Under the pieces are notes generated by a model that saw only the letters and a program-made list of their open reading frames with translations, made no database searches and was not told where the DNA came from. 64,000 nt of DNA from contig NZ_UAVD01000007.1 in the NCBI RefSeq assembly GCF_900460065.1, positions 1 through 64,000 on the forward strand, written 5' to 3'. A program made the translations under genes and the position numbers. Shown piece by piece: positions 27,539 to 35,795 of the stretch (position 1 is its first letter; each line of letters starts with the position of its first letter). This DNA comes from Streptomyces griseus (lineage in GTDB: Bacteria > Actinomycetota > Actinomycetes > Streptomycetales > Streptomycetaceae).

Positions 27539-28110
27539 GGGGTATCCGCGCCCTGCAGCTCGGGCTCCGGGGGAGCGACGAAGTCGACCTCGGTGGCGGA
27601 CTGGAGGCGGATCTCGTACGGGCGGCGCTTGATGTAGACGCCGTAGCCGTCGAGGATGCGGTGGTGGTGGTCGATGACCGCGTCGACGGGCAGGTGCGTG
27701 GAGTTCGTCGAGTGGCCGTCGGAGACGAGCGTCACGTCGTATCCGAGCGTGACCGCCTTGCGGCAGGTGGAGTCGATGCACAGCTCCGTGACCAGGCCGG
27801 CGATCACCAGGTGCTGGACGCCCCGCGCCCGCAGCACCTCGTCGAGGTCGGTCTCGTGGAAGGAGTCGCACTCCGCCTTGCGCACCCGGAGGTCGCCCTC
27901 CTGCGCGCCGAGCCGGGCGTCGATCTGCCACTCCTCGGAGGTGGTGTCGCCGAGGTCGTCGTCCTGCACGTGGACGACGGGGATCCCCAGAGCACGTGCC
28001 TTCTCGGCGAGCGGACGCAGCCGGCCGAGCAGGGCGTCCGCGTCGGGCACCGCTTCCTCACCGTTCAGCAGGCCGGCCTGGAGGTCCACCAGGACGAGGG
28101 CTGTGGTCAT
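27535..28110 (-). CDS. Isochorismatase-family cysteine hydrolase
   Basis: This 191-residue protein has the family's catalytic triad layout: Asp in LVLVDLQ near residue 9, Lys in the RVRKAE segment, and Cys in GLVTELCIDS. Family members hydrolyse isochorismate, nicotinamide, N-carbamoyl compounds and related amides. No isochorismate synthase or dihydroxybenzoate gene is in view, so a siderophore-type starter is not supported. The ATG at 28110 is preceded by GAAAGTGAG, and its stop overlaps the start of the M28 gene. The substrate is unknown. Confidence 0.85.
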   Translation of the reverse strand: MTTALVLVDLQAGLLNGEEAVPDADALLGRLRPLAEKARALGIPVVHVQDDDLGDTTSEEWQIDARLGAQEGDLRVRKAECDSFHETDLDEVLRARGVQHLVIAGLVTELCIDSTCRKAVTLGYDVTLVSDGHSTNSTHLPVDAVIDHHHRILDGYGVYIKRRPYEIRLQSATEVDFVAPPEPELQGADTP

Positions 28111-28270
28111 AGAGATACTCACTTTCGGTTCGAGGGGGGTTTGTGGGCCGGTGCCGGCCGCGGCACCACGGTGTCGCCACCGCGGACGCGCGGCCGGACG
28201 CACCGGCCCGTCATGTGCGTTGCCGCCGCCGGCCGGAGGGGCCGGCGGGAACAGCGTCGGATTCCGATGG

Positions 28271-28380
28271 AAATACCGGAGTCACCGGGAAGACCGGAGT
28301 CATCGGAGAAACCGGGGTCACCGGAGAATTCGGGGTCACCGGGCTCTCCGCGATGACCGGAATTTCCGCTCGAATACCGG
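28271..28380. repeat. 18-base intergenic tandem repeat
   Basis: About six imperfect copies of an 18-base unit ending GGAGTCACCGG fill most of the 274-base gap between the halogenase-like and hydrolase genes. Because 18 is a multiple of 3, both strands show collagen-like open frames here, but nothing supports translation. Confidence 0.85.
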
Positions 28381-28384
28381 GAGA

Positions 28385-29137
28385 TCAGCTGAACATCGCC
28401 TGCATGGTCTCGTGGGACGCGGTCTTCTGCTGGTCCTTCTCGCTGCCCCAGCAGGTGTTGAGGATGATGCGCGTCCGGTCGGCGTTCAGCGGAATCGTGC
28501 GGTGCAGGGTCGTGTCCGACCGCAGGAAGTACATCTCGCCGGTGGCGTGCGGGTAGGTGCTGATCTGGTGCTTGGCGAGGTACTCGTGGACCCGCGGGTC
28601 CTCCTTGTTCCAGTCCGTGTGCGGCACGGCCTGGAGCTGGCCGCCGAACTCCGCTTCCGGCGCCTCGATGATCCAGATGACGGTGAAGCTGAAGTCGCCC
28701 CAGTGCCAGCCGTGCGTGTCGCCCTGCTTGTGCTGGCGGATGAGGACGTACTTCTCCTCGTCCCACGGGCACGGCAGGACCGGCTCGGCGGCGATGCGGG
28801 ACAGCGCGCCCATCATCGCCTCGGAGTTGTAGACGGTCCGGACGAGCTCGCTGTCCTGCTCGATGGCCTTCTGGCTCACCGTGCTCATGAAGCGCGGGGA
28901 GTTGCTGGTCTCCTTGAGGTGGATGTCGATGCGCTGCTGGTGCAGGTCGAGGAGGCGGTGGCACTCCTTGGTGACCGTCTTGAAGAGGTCTTCGGAGACG
29001 AAGTTCGACAGCTTCACGTAGCCGTTGCGCCGGAAGCTCTGCGAGAGCTCGACCAGCGTGGCGTCGTCGAAAGCCTCCGCGAAGTGGTTCGCGAGGTCCT
29101 TCTCGATACCGGCCGGGGTGATTTCCTCGAATGACAT
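28385..29137 (-). CDS. BesD/HalD-like iron/2-oxoglutarate amino-acid halogenase (HxG motif)
   Basis: This 250-residue protein carries a double-stranded beta-helix iron site. The proximal motif is H142-GW-H145-W146-G147-D148 and the distal ligand is H212. The 67-residue spacing of H145 to H212, the Gly two residues after the first ligand, and an extra His three residues before it match what I recall of BesD (H137, G139, H204, H134). An Asp at the G147 position would indicate a hydroxylase; Gly leaves room for chloride. R82 and N227 fall where BesD contacts its substrate. BesD-family enzymes act on free amino acids. As first gene of the operon it may supply a chlorinated building block. The substrate is not predictable here. 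Confidence 0.82.
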   Translation of the reverse strand: MSFEEITPAGIEKDLANHFAEAFDDATLVELSQSFRRNGYVKLSNFVSEDLFKTVTKECHRLLDLHQQRIDIHLKETSNSPRFMSTVSQKAIEQDSELVRTVYNSEAMMGALSRIAAEPVLPCPWDEEKYVLIRQHKQGDTHGWHWGDFSFTVIWIIEAPEAEFGGQLQAVPHTDWNKEDPRVHEYLAKHQISTYPHATGEMYFLRSDTTLHRTIPLNADRTRIILNTCWGSEKDQQKTASHETMQAMFS

Positions 29138-29190
29138 GTGGGTTCTCCTACGTCAGCGCTGGGGCCCGCTATCGGAGTTCGTCGGGCGAG

Positions 29191-29206
29191 TTGTGAGGGA
29201 ACACAA
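29191..29206. promoter_or_regulatory. Inverted repeat in the divergent promoter region of the cluster
   Basis: TTGTG and CACAA arms are separated by AGGGAA in the 265-base region between the divergent halogenase-like gene and the small gene at 29403. This is the only place where a promoter for the leftward operon can lie, so the repeat is a candidate operator. No convincing -10/-35 pair is visible. Confidence 0.35.
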
Positions 29207-29402
29207 TCAGCGCCGAAGAAGCCCCACAAGGAGATCGGCGCCAACTCCGCTGCCCTTGCCGGTGGTACGGGAAACCTGCCCCGGCCCTGCCGGAACCGCC
29301 GGAAAACTGCCGCCCGACCGCCTGGTGTCGAGCACCCCGCCGACTCAGGCTCTTGTGGTTCGCGCACGACGCCCACCCACCGCCCCCCGGAGAGGCGACA
29401 CG

Positions 29403-29678
29403 ATGACTGAACCCGTGGAACCGCAGCACGGAGTCTCAGCGAGACATCAGATCGAAGCCCTCTTGGCGGACTTGGCCCAGACCGCCCCCGCACCGCCCGA
29501 TCCGCTGGCCCGCGCCCAGCTCAGCGGGCTGCTCACGACCCTCTGCCTCCTGCAGGCGGCGGACCTCCCGGCGGACGCCGGACGCCGTCTCAGCCTGCTC
29601 CGCAAGGCGCGCAGCCATGCCCGCACGACCACCGTGCTCACCGCGTACCTGCTCAACGACTCGACCTTCCGCCGCTGA
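29403..29678 (+). CDS. Small protein of unknown function, divergent from the cluster
   Basis: This is a 91-residue, largely helical protein with alternating Leu/Ala segments and a basic C-terminal tail (SLLRKARSHARTTT). A clear GGAGAGG ribosome site lies 8 bases before the ATG. I do not recognise a family. There is no signal peptide or membrane segment. Its position, divergent from the first gene of the NRPS operon across a shared promoter region, makes a regulatory or accessory role possible but unproven. An upstream extension of the frame is not supported, because the ribosome site fits this ATG. Confidence 0.6.
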   Translation: MTEPVEPQHGVSARHQIEALLADLAQTAPAPPDPLARAQLSGLLTTLCLLQAADLPADAGRRLSLLRKARSHARTTTVLTAYLLNDSTFRR

Positions 29679-29762
29679 GGCCGTGCGAGGGGGCGGGCCT
29701 GAGATCGTGCGGGGGGGCGGGCGCGAGGGCGCGCGGGGCAGGCGGCAGTCTGACGACAGGGC

Positions 29763-30476
29763 CTACGCCGCCCCCTGGTCGAGCATCGCCGGGAGCAGCC
29801 GCCGCAGCAGCGTGACGAACAGGGCGTCCCGGTCCGCCGGGGGCGGGCCGGCCGAGGTGAGGGCTGCGAGCAGGTGCGGGTGGCGGCCCTCGGCGGCGAC
29901 GGCGGCCAGGTGGGCCGCCCGGGCGGCCGGGTCGCCGCCGTGCGCCGCGCCGCCCGCCGCACCGTTCGCGCGGCGGGCGAAGAGTACGGCCAAGCCGCCG
30001 AGGAGCCCGACGGCCTCCAGCTTCTGCCCGGCGGTGCCGGGCGCGGGGGCCAGGATCCCGAGCGCGTGGTCGAGGTAGTCGATGGCGTGCGGGCCCAGCA
30101 CCTCGCCGCGCCGGTCGTTCAGATCGGCCAGCCAAGGGTGCCGGACATGCGCGTCCCGGGACTGGAGGGCCAGGTGGACGAGGGCGTCCAGCCAGTCTCC
30201 GCCGGAGGACCCGGAGAGGTCCAGCTCGCCCGCGACCGCGTCCGCCATGAGGTCCAGCAGCTCGTCCCGGCTCCCCACGTAGCGGTAGAGCGAGGCGGGC
30301 CCCGTGCCCAGCCGCTGCGCGAGCGCGCGCATCGACACGGCCGCCAGTCCCTCCGCGTCGGCGAGGGCCAGGGCCGCCGCCGTGATCTGGGTGCGACTCC
30401 GTTCGGGTGCGGGGCCGCGCGCACCCCGCTGGGGGCGTGACCAGACGGTCGTCGGCCGGGTCTCGCGATCGGCCAC
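29763..30476 (-). CDS. TetR family regulator
   Basis: The GTG at 30476 gives 237 residues and has an AAGGTGG ribosome site; longer upstream frames would run into the palindrome. The N-terminal helix-turn-helix is typical (ITAAALALADAEGLAAVSMRAL, then ASLYRYVGSRDELLDLM). The C-terminal ligand domain resembles TetR_C proteins of the tetracycline-repressor group. The gene is divergent from an alpha/beta hydrolase gene, and a perfect 27-base palindrome lies between them. It is therefore predicted to repress itself and the hydrolase until a ligand binds. Confidence 0.9.
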   Translation of the reverse strand: MADRETRPTTVWSRPQRGARGPAPERSRTQITAAALALADAEGLAAVSMRALAQRLGTGPASLYRYVGSRDELLDLMADAVAGELDLSGSSGGDWLDALVHLALQSRDAHVRHPWLADLNDRRGEVLGPHAIDYLDHALGILAPAPGTAGQKLEAVGLLGGLAVLFARRANGAAGGAAHGGDPAARAAHLAAVAAEGRHPHLLAALTSAGPPPADRDALFVTLLRRLLPAMLDQGAA

Positions 30477-30531
30477 GGTCCGCCACCTTCCCTCAAGGCC
30501 CCCGAACGGGGTCCGGAACTGGCTGTAGTCT

Positions 30532-30558
30532 AATACTGCGAACATCGTTCGCAGTATT
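30532..30558. promoter_or_regulatory. Perfect 27-bp operator of the TetR/hydrolase pair
   Basis: AATACTGCGAAC and its exact reverse complement GTTCGCAGTATT flank a 3-base centre (ATC). The site lies 22 bases before the hydrolase ATG and 55 bases before the TetR GTG. Twelve-base perfect arms are typical of TetR operators. Confidence 0.85.
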
Positions 30559-30580
30559 TTCGCCCACCGGAGGAGCCCCC

Positions 30581-31525
30581 ATGACCTGGACCGAACGCCG
30601 CTTCGCCCGCAACGGTGCGGTCGAGCTCGCCCACGACCGGCTCCGGGAAGGCGCGGACGGCGAGCCGCTGCTCCTGGTGATGGGTCTCGCGGTCTCCCGG
30701 CACTGGTGGCCCGGGGAGCTGTGCGCGGCCTTCGCCGACGCCGGATTCGCCGTCGCCCGCTACGACCAGCGGGACGCGGGCGAGTCCACCCGGCTGCCGA
30801 AGCGCGCCGCGCGGGGCAACCCCTTCACCGCCCTGGCCGCCGGCCGCGGTGCGGCCTACACCGCCGAGGACATGGCCGACGACGCCGTCGCCGTCATGGA
30901 CGCGCTGGGCTGGCAGTCGGCACACCTCTTCGGGCACTCGTTGGGCGGCGTCGTCGCCCAGCGCGTCGCCCTGCGCCACCCCGGCCGGGTGCGCACGCTC
31001 ACCTCGTCCGCCGCGCTCCCCAGCGACGTCGGCGGCCTGGGCGCGTTCCGCCATCTGCGACTCGGCACGCTCGCGAAGTTCGCCCGCGTCAAGCCCGCCC
31101 GGGACCGGGAGGAGCGGATCGCGGCCGGGCTCGCCGTAGCCCGGCTCGTCGCCTCCCCCGGCTACCCGTTCGACGAGGCGGAGGCCCTGGAGCGGATCAC
31201 CGCCGACGTGGACACCGGCATCGCCGACCCGGACGCCCAGTCCCGCCAGATCGGGGCGCCCTGGAGCGGCCCTTCCCTCGCCGAACTGCGCGTCCCCGCG
31301 CTGGTGCTGCACGGCACGGACGACCCCCTGCTCAAGCCCTCGGCGGGCCGGGCCACCGCCGCGGCGATCCACGGCGCCCGGCTCGTCCTCCAGCCCGGTG
31401 TCGGCCACGACATCCCGCGCGAGCGGCACACCGCCGTCGCCGCCGAGCTGCGGGCACTCGCGGACCGGGCCCCCGGATCGACGACCGCCCGTGACGGGCT
31501 TCCCGGGCCCGAGGGTCCCGCGTGA
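30581..31525 (+). CDS. Alpha/beta hydrolase
   Basis: This 314-residue serine hydrolase has a nucleophile elbow GHSLGG, an oxyanion-side LLLVMGLAVSRHWW, a catalytic Asp in HGTDDPLL and the His in GVGHDIP. The ATG at 30581 follows GGAGGAG. The overall pattern resembles haloalkane dehalogenase-like or aclacinomycin methylesterase-like hydrolases, and the substrate is unknown. The operator just upstream suggests induction through the divergent TetR protein. The last bases of the gene recur, slightly changed, about 83 bases downstream. Confidence 0.88.
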   Translation: MTWTERRFARNGAVELAHDRLREGADGEPLLLVMGLAVSRHWWPGELCAAFADAGFAVARYDQRDAGESTRLPKRAARGNPFTALAAGRGAAYTAEDMADDAVAVMDALGWQSAHLFGHSLGGVVAQRVALRHPGRVRTLTSSAALPSDVGGLGAFRHLRLGTLAKFARVKPARDREERIAAGLAVARLVASPGYPFDEAEALERITADVDTGIADPDAQSRQIGAPWSGPSLAELRVPALVLHGTDDPLLKPSAGRATAAAIHGARLVLQPGVGHDIPRERHTAVAAELRALADRAPGSTTARDGLPGPEGPA

Positions 31526-31620
31526 CACCCTCGCCCGGCTCGAACGACCGCGCAGGCCCCCGGGGGCAGGTGCCCCTGTCACGCCCCGGGCCCGAGGGAC
31601 CCGCGTGACGCCAACTCGGC

Positions 31621-32079
31621 TCAGGCGGCCAGCAGCACGCCACCCATCGGTCCCGACGGGCGCGTCGCGCCGGCGGAACCCGTCGGCCCCGCAGGCCCGG
31701 CGGGCCGTACGGACCGGCGTCCGCCGGCCGCGCCCGGCCCGAGCGAACGCGACCGGGACCGCGCGGCCGTGAGGCTGACCAGCCGCTCCCCCGCGAGCGC
31801 CAGGACGTCGGCGAGGCTCAGGCCGAGCGCCTGGGCCGCGGCGGCCAGCACCTCCGACGAGGCCTCCTTGAGGCCCCGCTCCACCTCGGAGAGATACGGC
31901 ATGGAGATCCGGGCCGCCTCGGCGACGTCTTTCAACGTCCGCCCCTGGGCCTGGCGTTCGCGGCGCAGCACCTCCCCCACGAGGGCGCGCCAGAGCGGCT
32001 CCCGGGGGAGAGCCGGGACAGCCGCCGGGAGCGGGCGCAGAGGGATCACGTCGGCCTGGTTCGTCGCTCGGATGCTCAC
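31621..32079 (-). CDS. XRE family transcriptional regulator (ClgR/PopR-like helix-turn-helix)
   Basis: With the GTG at 32079 the protein has 152 residues. The helix-turn-helix lies around residues 35-95 (LRRERQAQGRTLKDVAEAA, ISMPYLSEVERGLKEASSEVL). The YLSEVERGxKEASSE pattern is that of ClgR and PopR, which control Clp protease genes in Streptomyces. No clp gene is adjacent. The tail beyond residue 115 is low-complexity Gly/Pro/Ser/Arg. The start is a choice: longer frames exist, but the family normally begins shortly before the helix-turn-helix. Confidence 0.85.
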   Translation of the reverse strand: MSIRATNQADVIPLRPLPAAVPALPREPLWRALVGEVLRRERQAQGRTLKDVAEAARISMPYLSEVERGLKEASSEVLAAAAQALGLSLADVLALAGERLVSLTAARSRSRSLGPGAAGGRRSVRPAGPAGPTGSAGATRPSGPMGGVLLAA

Positions 32080-32584
32080 CGTCCCCAGAGTAGGAGCGCG
32101 GGGACGCCCCGGCACCGGTCGGGCGTTGCGCTCCGGGCGGATCTGCTGACGGCGAAGCCGCGTGACGGGCGGCATGCTCCCGACGAGGGTCCGGGCCGGG
32201 GAGGCCATGGGCGCTCACCCGGCGACGGCGGCGGTTCGACGCCGGCAGTGGGCGATCGCGAGGGCGATGGTGATGGGCCGCGGGCGGGCGGCGGGGTGAC
32301 TCACGGCGTCGCCACAGCCACGCCGGCAGCAGGATCAGGGGAAGCGCGCGGGCCAGGCGCAGCGCCCAGAGCGGAACGGGCCGCTCGGTGCCATCGACGG
32401 GCGGGGGCCGGTACGGAGTCCTCAGCGTCATGACTCCACCCTCGCGGAGCGGGCACGACGCGGAATCCCCCGCGCGAGCCAACCCGCTCCCCCGCCCGGG
32501 GGAGACCGCGTCCGGCAGCCTCCCCCGCGCGGGGCAGCGGTTCCGGCGGCGGCCCCATCGGCGCCGGCGCCCCGCCCCGTACGG
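32080..32584. other. Gap with a possible degenerate small membrane gene
   Basis: A minus-strand frame from an ATG at 32431 encodes about 35 plausible residues with one hydrophobic segment (LRLARALPLILLPAWLW), preceded by GAGGGTGG. It then turns into Arg/Pro-rich sequence with no gene-like character and overlaps other genes. It may be a remnant of a small membrane protein. The rest of the gap shows nothing I can name. Confidence 0.3.
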
Positions 32585-34186
<1,602 letters not shown>

Positions 34187-34234
34187 TCAGCCCTTTTGAT
34201 CAGCGCCCCGCCCGCAGCGCAGGGCCCTGACCAG

Positions 34235-34256
34235 GCCCGGGACCGGGGTCCCGGGC
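34235..34256. terminator. Perfect GC hairpin downstream of the 60-residue membrane protein gene
   Basis: GCCCGGGACC and GGTCCCGGGC pair exactly around a 2-base centre. It lies 45 bases past the stop of the minus-strand gene ending at 34301. No T-tract follows. Confidence 0.5.
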
Positions 34257-34300
34257 GACTCGGGCCCGCTCCCCCGCCCGACCCCTCCGAGTGGCGAAGG

Positions 34301-34483
34301 TCACGTTCCGGATCGGCTCTCGCGGGAGCCCCGCAGCATCCAGAGCCCGGCCCCGGAGGCGAGGACGACCACGCCCGAGACGACGCTCAGGGCGATTTCG
34401 AGGCCGTTTCTGTCGACCGCGAAGCTGAGGAAGACGTTGGCGACGAGCGCGGCGGACAGGACGAGCCAGAGCAGGGACTTCAT
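34301..34483 (-). CDS. Small two-pass membrane protein
   Basis: This 60-residue protein has two hydrophobic segments (SLLWLVLSAALVANVFLSF and ALSVVSGVVVLASGAGLWML) joined by a short polar loop, and a charged tail. Small proteins of this kind are common and uncharacterised in Streptomyces. The ATG at 34483 lacks a strong ribosome site. No function can be given. Confidence 0.7.
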   Translation of the reverse strand: MKSLLWLVLSAALVANVFLSFAVDRNGLEIALSVVSGVVVLASGAGLWMLRGSRESRSGT

Positions 34484-34732
34484 GACGGCGATGCCTCCGT
34501 GGTCGGTCGGTGATGCGTCCAGCCTGTCGGCCCGCGCGCGCCGCGAGGAGAGAGCGGACCCCCGTCTCGGGGTGCAGCGGGCTGTACCCCGAGACGGGGA
34601 GCGGGGTGCAGGCACGGACCGGGGCGGGCGGGTCCGGGGACCGGACCACCGGGAGGGGAGGCACGCGCGGCACGGCCGGAGCGGAGGCAACGGGGAGGGG
34701 AGGCGTGCGCGCCACGACCGACGGAGGCAAGG

Positions 34733-34820
34733 GGGCAAGAGGGCCAGAGGGCCAGAGGGCCAGAGGGCAACGGGGCAACGGGGCAACGGGGCAACGGGGC
34801 AACGGGGCAACGGGGCAACG
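34733..34820 (+). repeat. Octamer minisatellite with G-runs
   Basis: Eleven head-to-tail octamers are present: one GGGCAAGA, three GGGCCAGA and seven GGGCAACG. Each starts with GGG, so the plus strand has a GGG run every 8 bases. The array lies in the 427-base gap before the RDD gene; the rest of the gap shows no gene. Confidence 0.97.
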
Positions 34821-34910
34821 GGTAATGGTCCGGTGAAAACAAGGTCAGGGCACCGGTGTTACCCGTCAGGAACTGGGACACCCCGACTGACGATCAGTCA
34901 TGATGCCCCC

Positions 34911-35597
34911 ATGACGAAGCCGCGGGGGCGTCGGCGAGGGCAGCCTCCTGACGCATTACGGGCGCTGTACGGAGTGCGCCGTGCCGGGAGCGGAGCCGCT
35001 CGGCCCCGGCCGGCCGCGCCCACCGCGGCGGGCCGGCCGTCGCCCGGGGACGCGCTTCCCCGGGCGGCGTATCCGGCGTACGCCCGCTCGGCGTATCCCG
35101 CCCCAACGCCCCGGGGGCAGCCGCGCGTTCCCCGGGGCACGGGCGACATGCGGCGCTACCTGGCCGTCGGCCTCGACAGCTACCTGTGCCTGCTGGCCGT
35201 CGGGCTCCTCGTGCGGTCCTGCCTGAACTCGGGCGGGACGGGGCACGCGGTCGCGCTGCTGGTCGTCCAGTTGGTCACCCTGTCGTTCGCCAACCAGGTG
35301 CTGCTGACGATGGCCGTCCGGGCGAGCGCCGGAAAGCTGATCATGGGGGTCCGGGTGATCCGGCTGCCCGACGCCGGGAGGCCGGGATTCCGCCTGCTGG
35401 TGCGGCGCTGGCTGTACGGGCTCCTCTGGCTGCCGCGCCAGCCCTGGCACCGGCTCCGCCGCTCGGAGGCCGACGCCCCCGACCGGGCCCCGGCCCGCCG
35501 CCGCGCCGAAACGCCCGAGGATCTCGCGGGGCTGCGCCAGGTCCGGCGCAGCGATCTGCGGTCGTACCGGGCGGCGATGCGGGGGCGTACGGGCTGA
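34911..35597 (+). CDS. RDD-like membrane protein
   Basis: This 228-residue protein has a Pro/Arg/Ala-rich cytoplasmic N-terminus (about 1-78). Two or three membrane segments follow (YLCLLAVGLLVRSCL, ALLVVQLVTLSFANQVLL), then AGKLIMGVRVIRL, typical of RDD-domain proteins. The tail is long and basic. RDD proteins are poorly understood and some affect ion transport. The usual RDD N-terminal Arg-Asp-Asp reads LDSY here, so the match is partial. Confidence 0.75.
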   Translation: MTKPRGRRRGQPPDALRALYGVRRAGSGAARPRPAAPTAAGRPSPGDALPRAAYPAYARSAYPAPTPRGQPRVPRGTGDMRRYLAVGLDSYLCLLAVGLLVRSCLNSGGTGHAVALLVVQLVTLSFANQVLLTMAVRASAGKLIMGVRVIRLPDAGRPGFRLLVRRWLYGLLWLPRQPWHRLRRSEADAPDRAPARRRAETPEDLAGLRQVRRSDLRSYRAAMRGRTG

Positions 35598-35795
35598 GCC
35601 CGCCGGGCCGGACGAAGAGGCCGTCGTCTCCTCCTCGCAGCCGACGGGGGAAGGGGCTGGCCGAGGTACCGGCCGCAGACGAAGACGGCGTACAGGGCTG
35701 CGGTGGCGCCCAGGCGGCGCGAAGTCATCCAGGGTGCCCGGTGAGACACCCGCCGGAGCGTTCCACGAAGCGGGTCCCGGGAGCGCGGCGTGCCG

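Noticed and set aside
27535..28110. Siderophore-type dihydroxybenzoate starter, because of the isochorismatase family
   Set aside because: No isochorismate synthase, DHB dehydrogenase or aryl-AMP ligase is present, and the starter domain is a fatty acyl-AMP ligase.
28143..28556. Collagen-like frames over the 18-base repeats
   Set aside because: Periodicity of 18 bases creates the pattern on both strands, and no ribosome site or conserved partner supports translation.
30530..32482. 650-residue minus frame antisense to the hydrolase gene
   Set aside because: Only its first about 35 residues look protein-like; the rest is antisense low-complexity sequence.
34733..34820. CRISPR array
   Set aside because: The units are direct 8-mers without spacers, and no cas genes are present.
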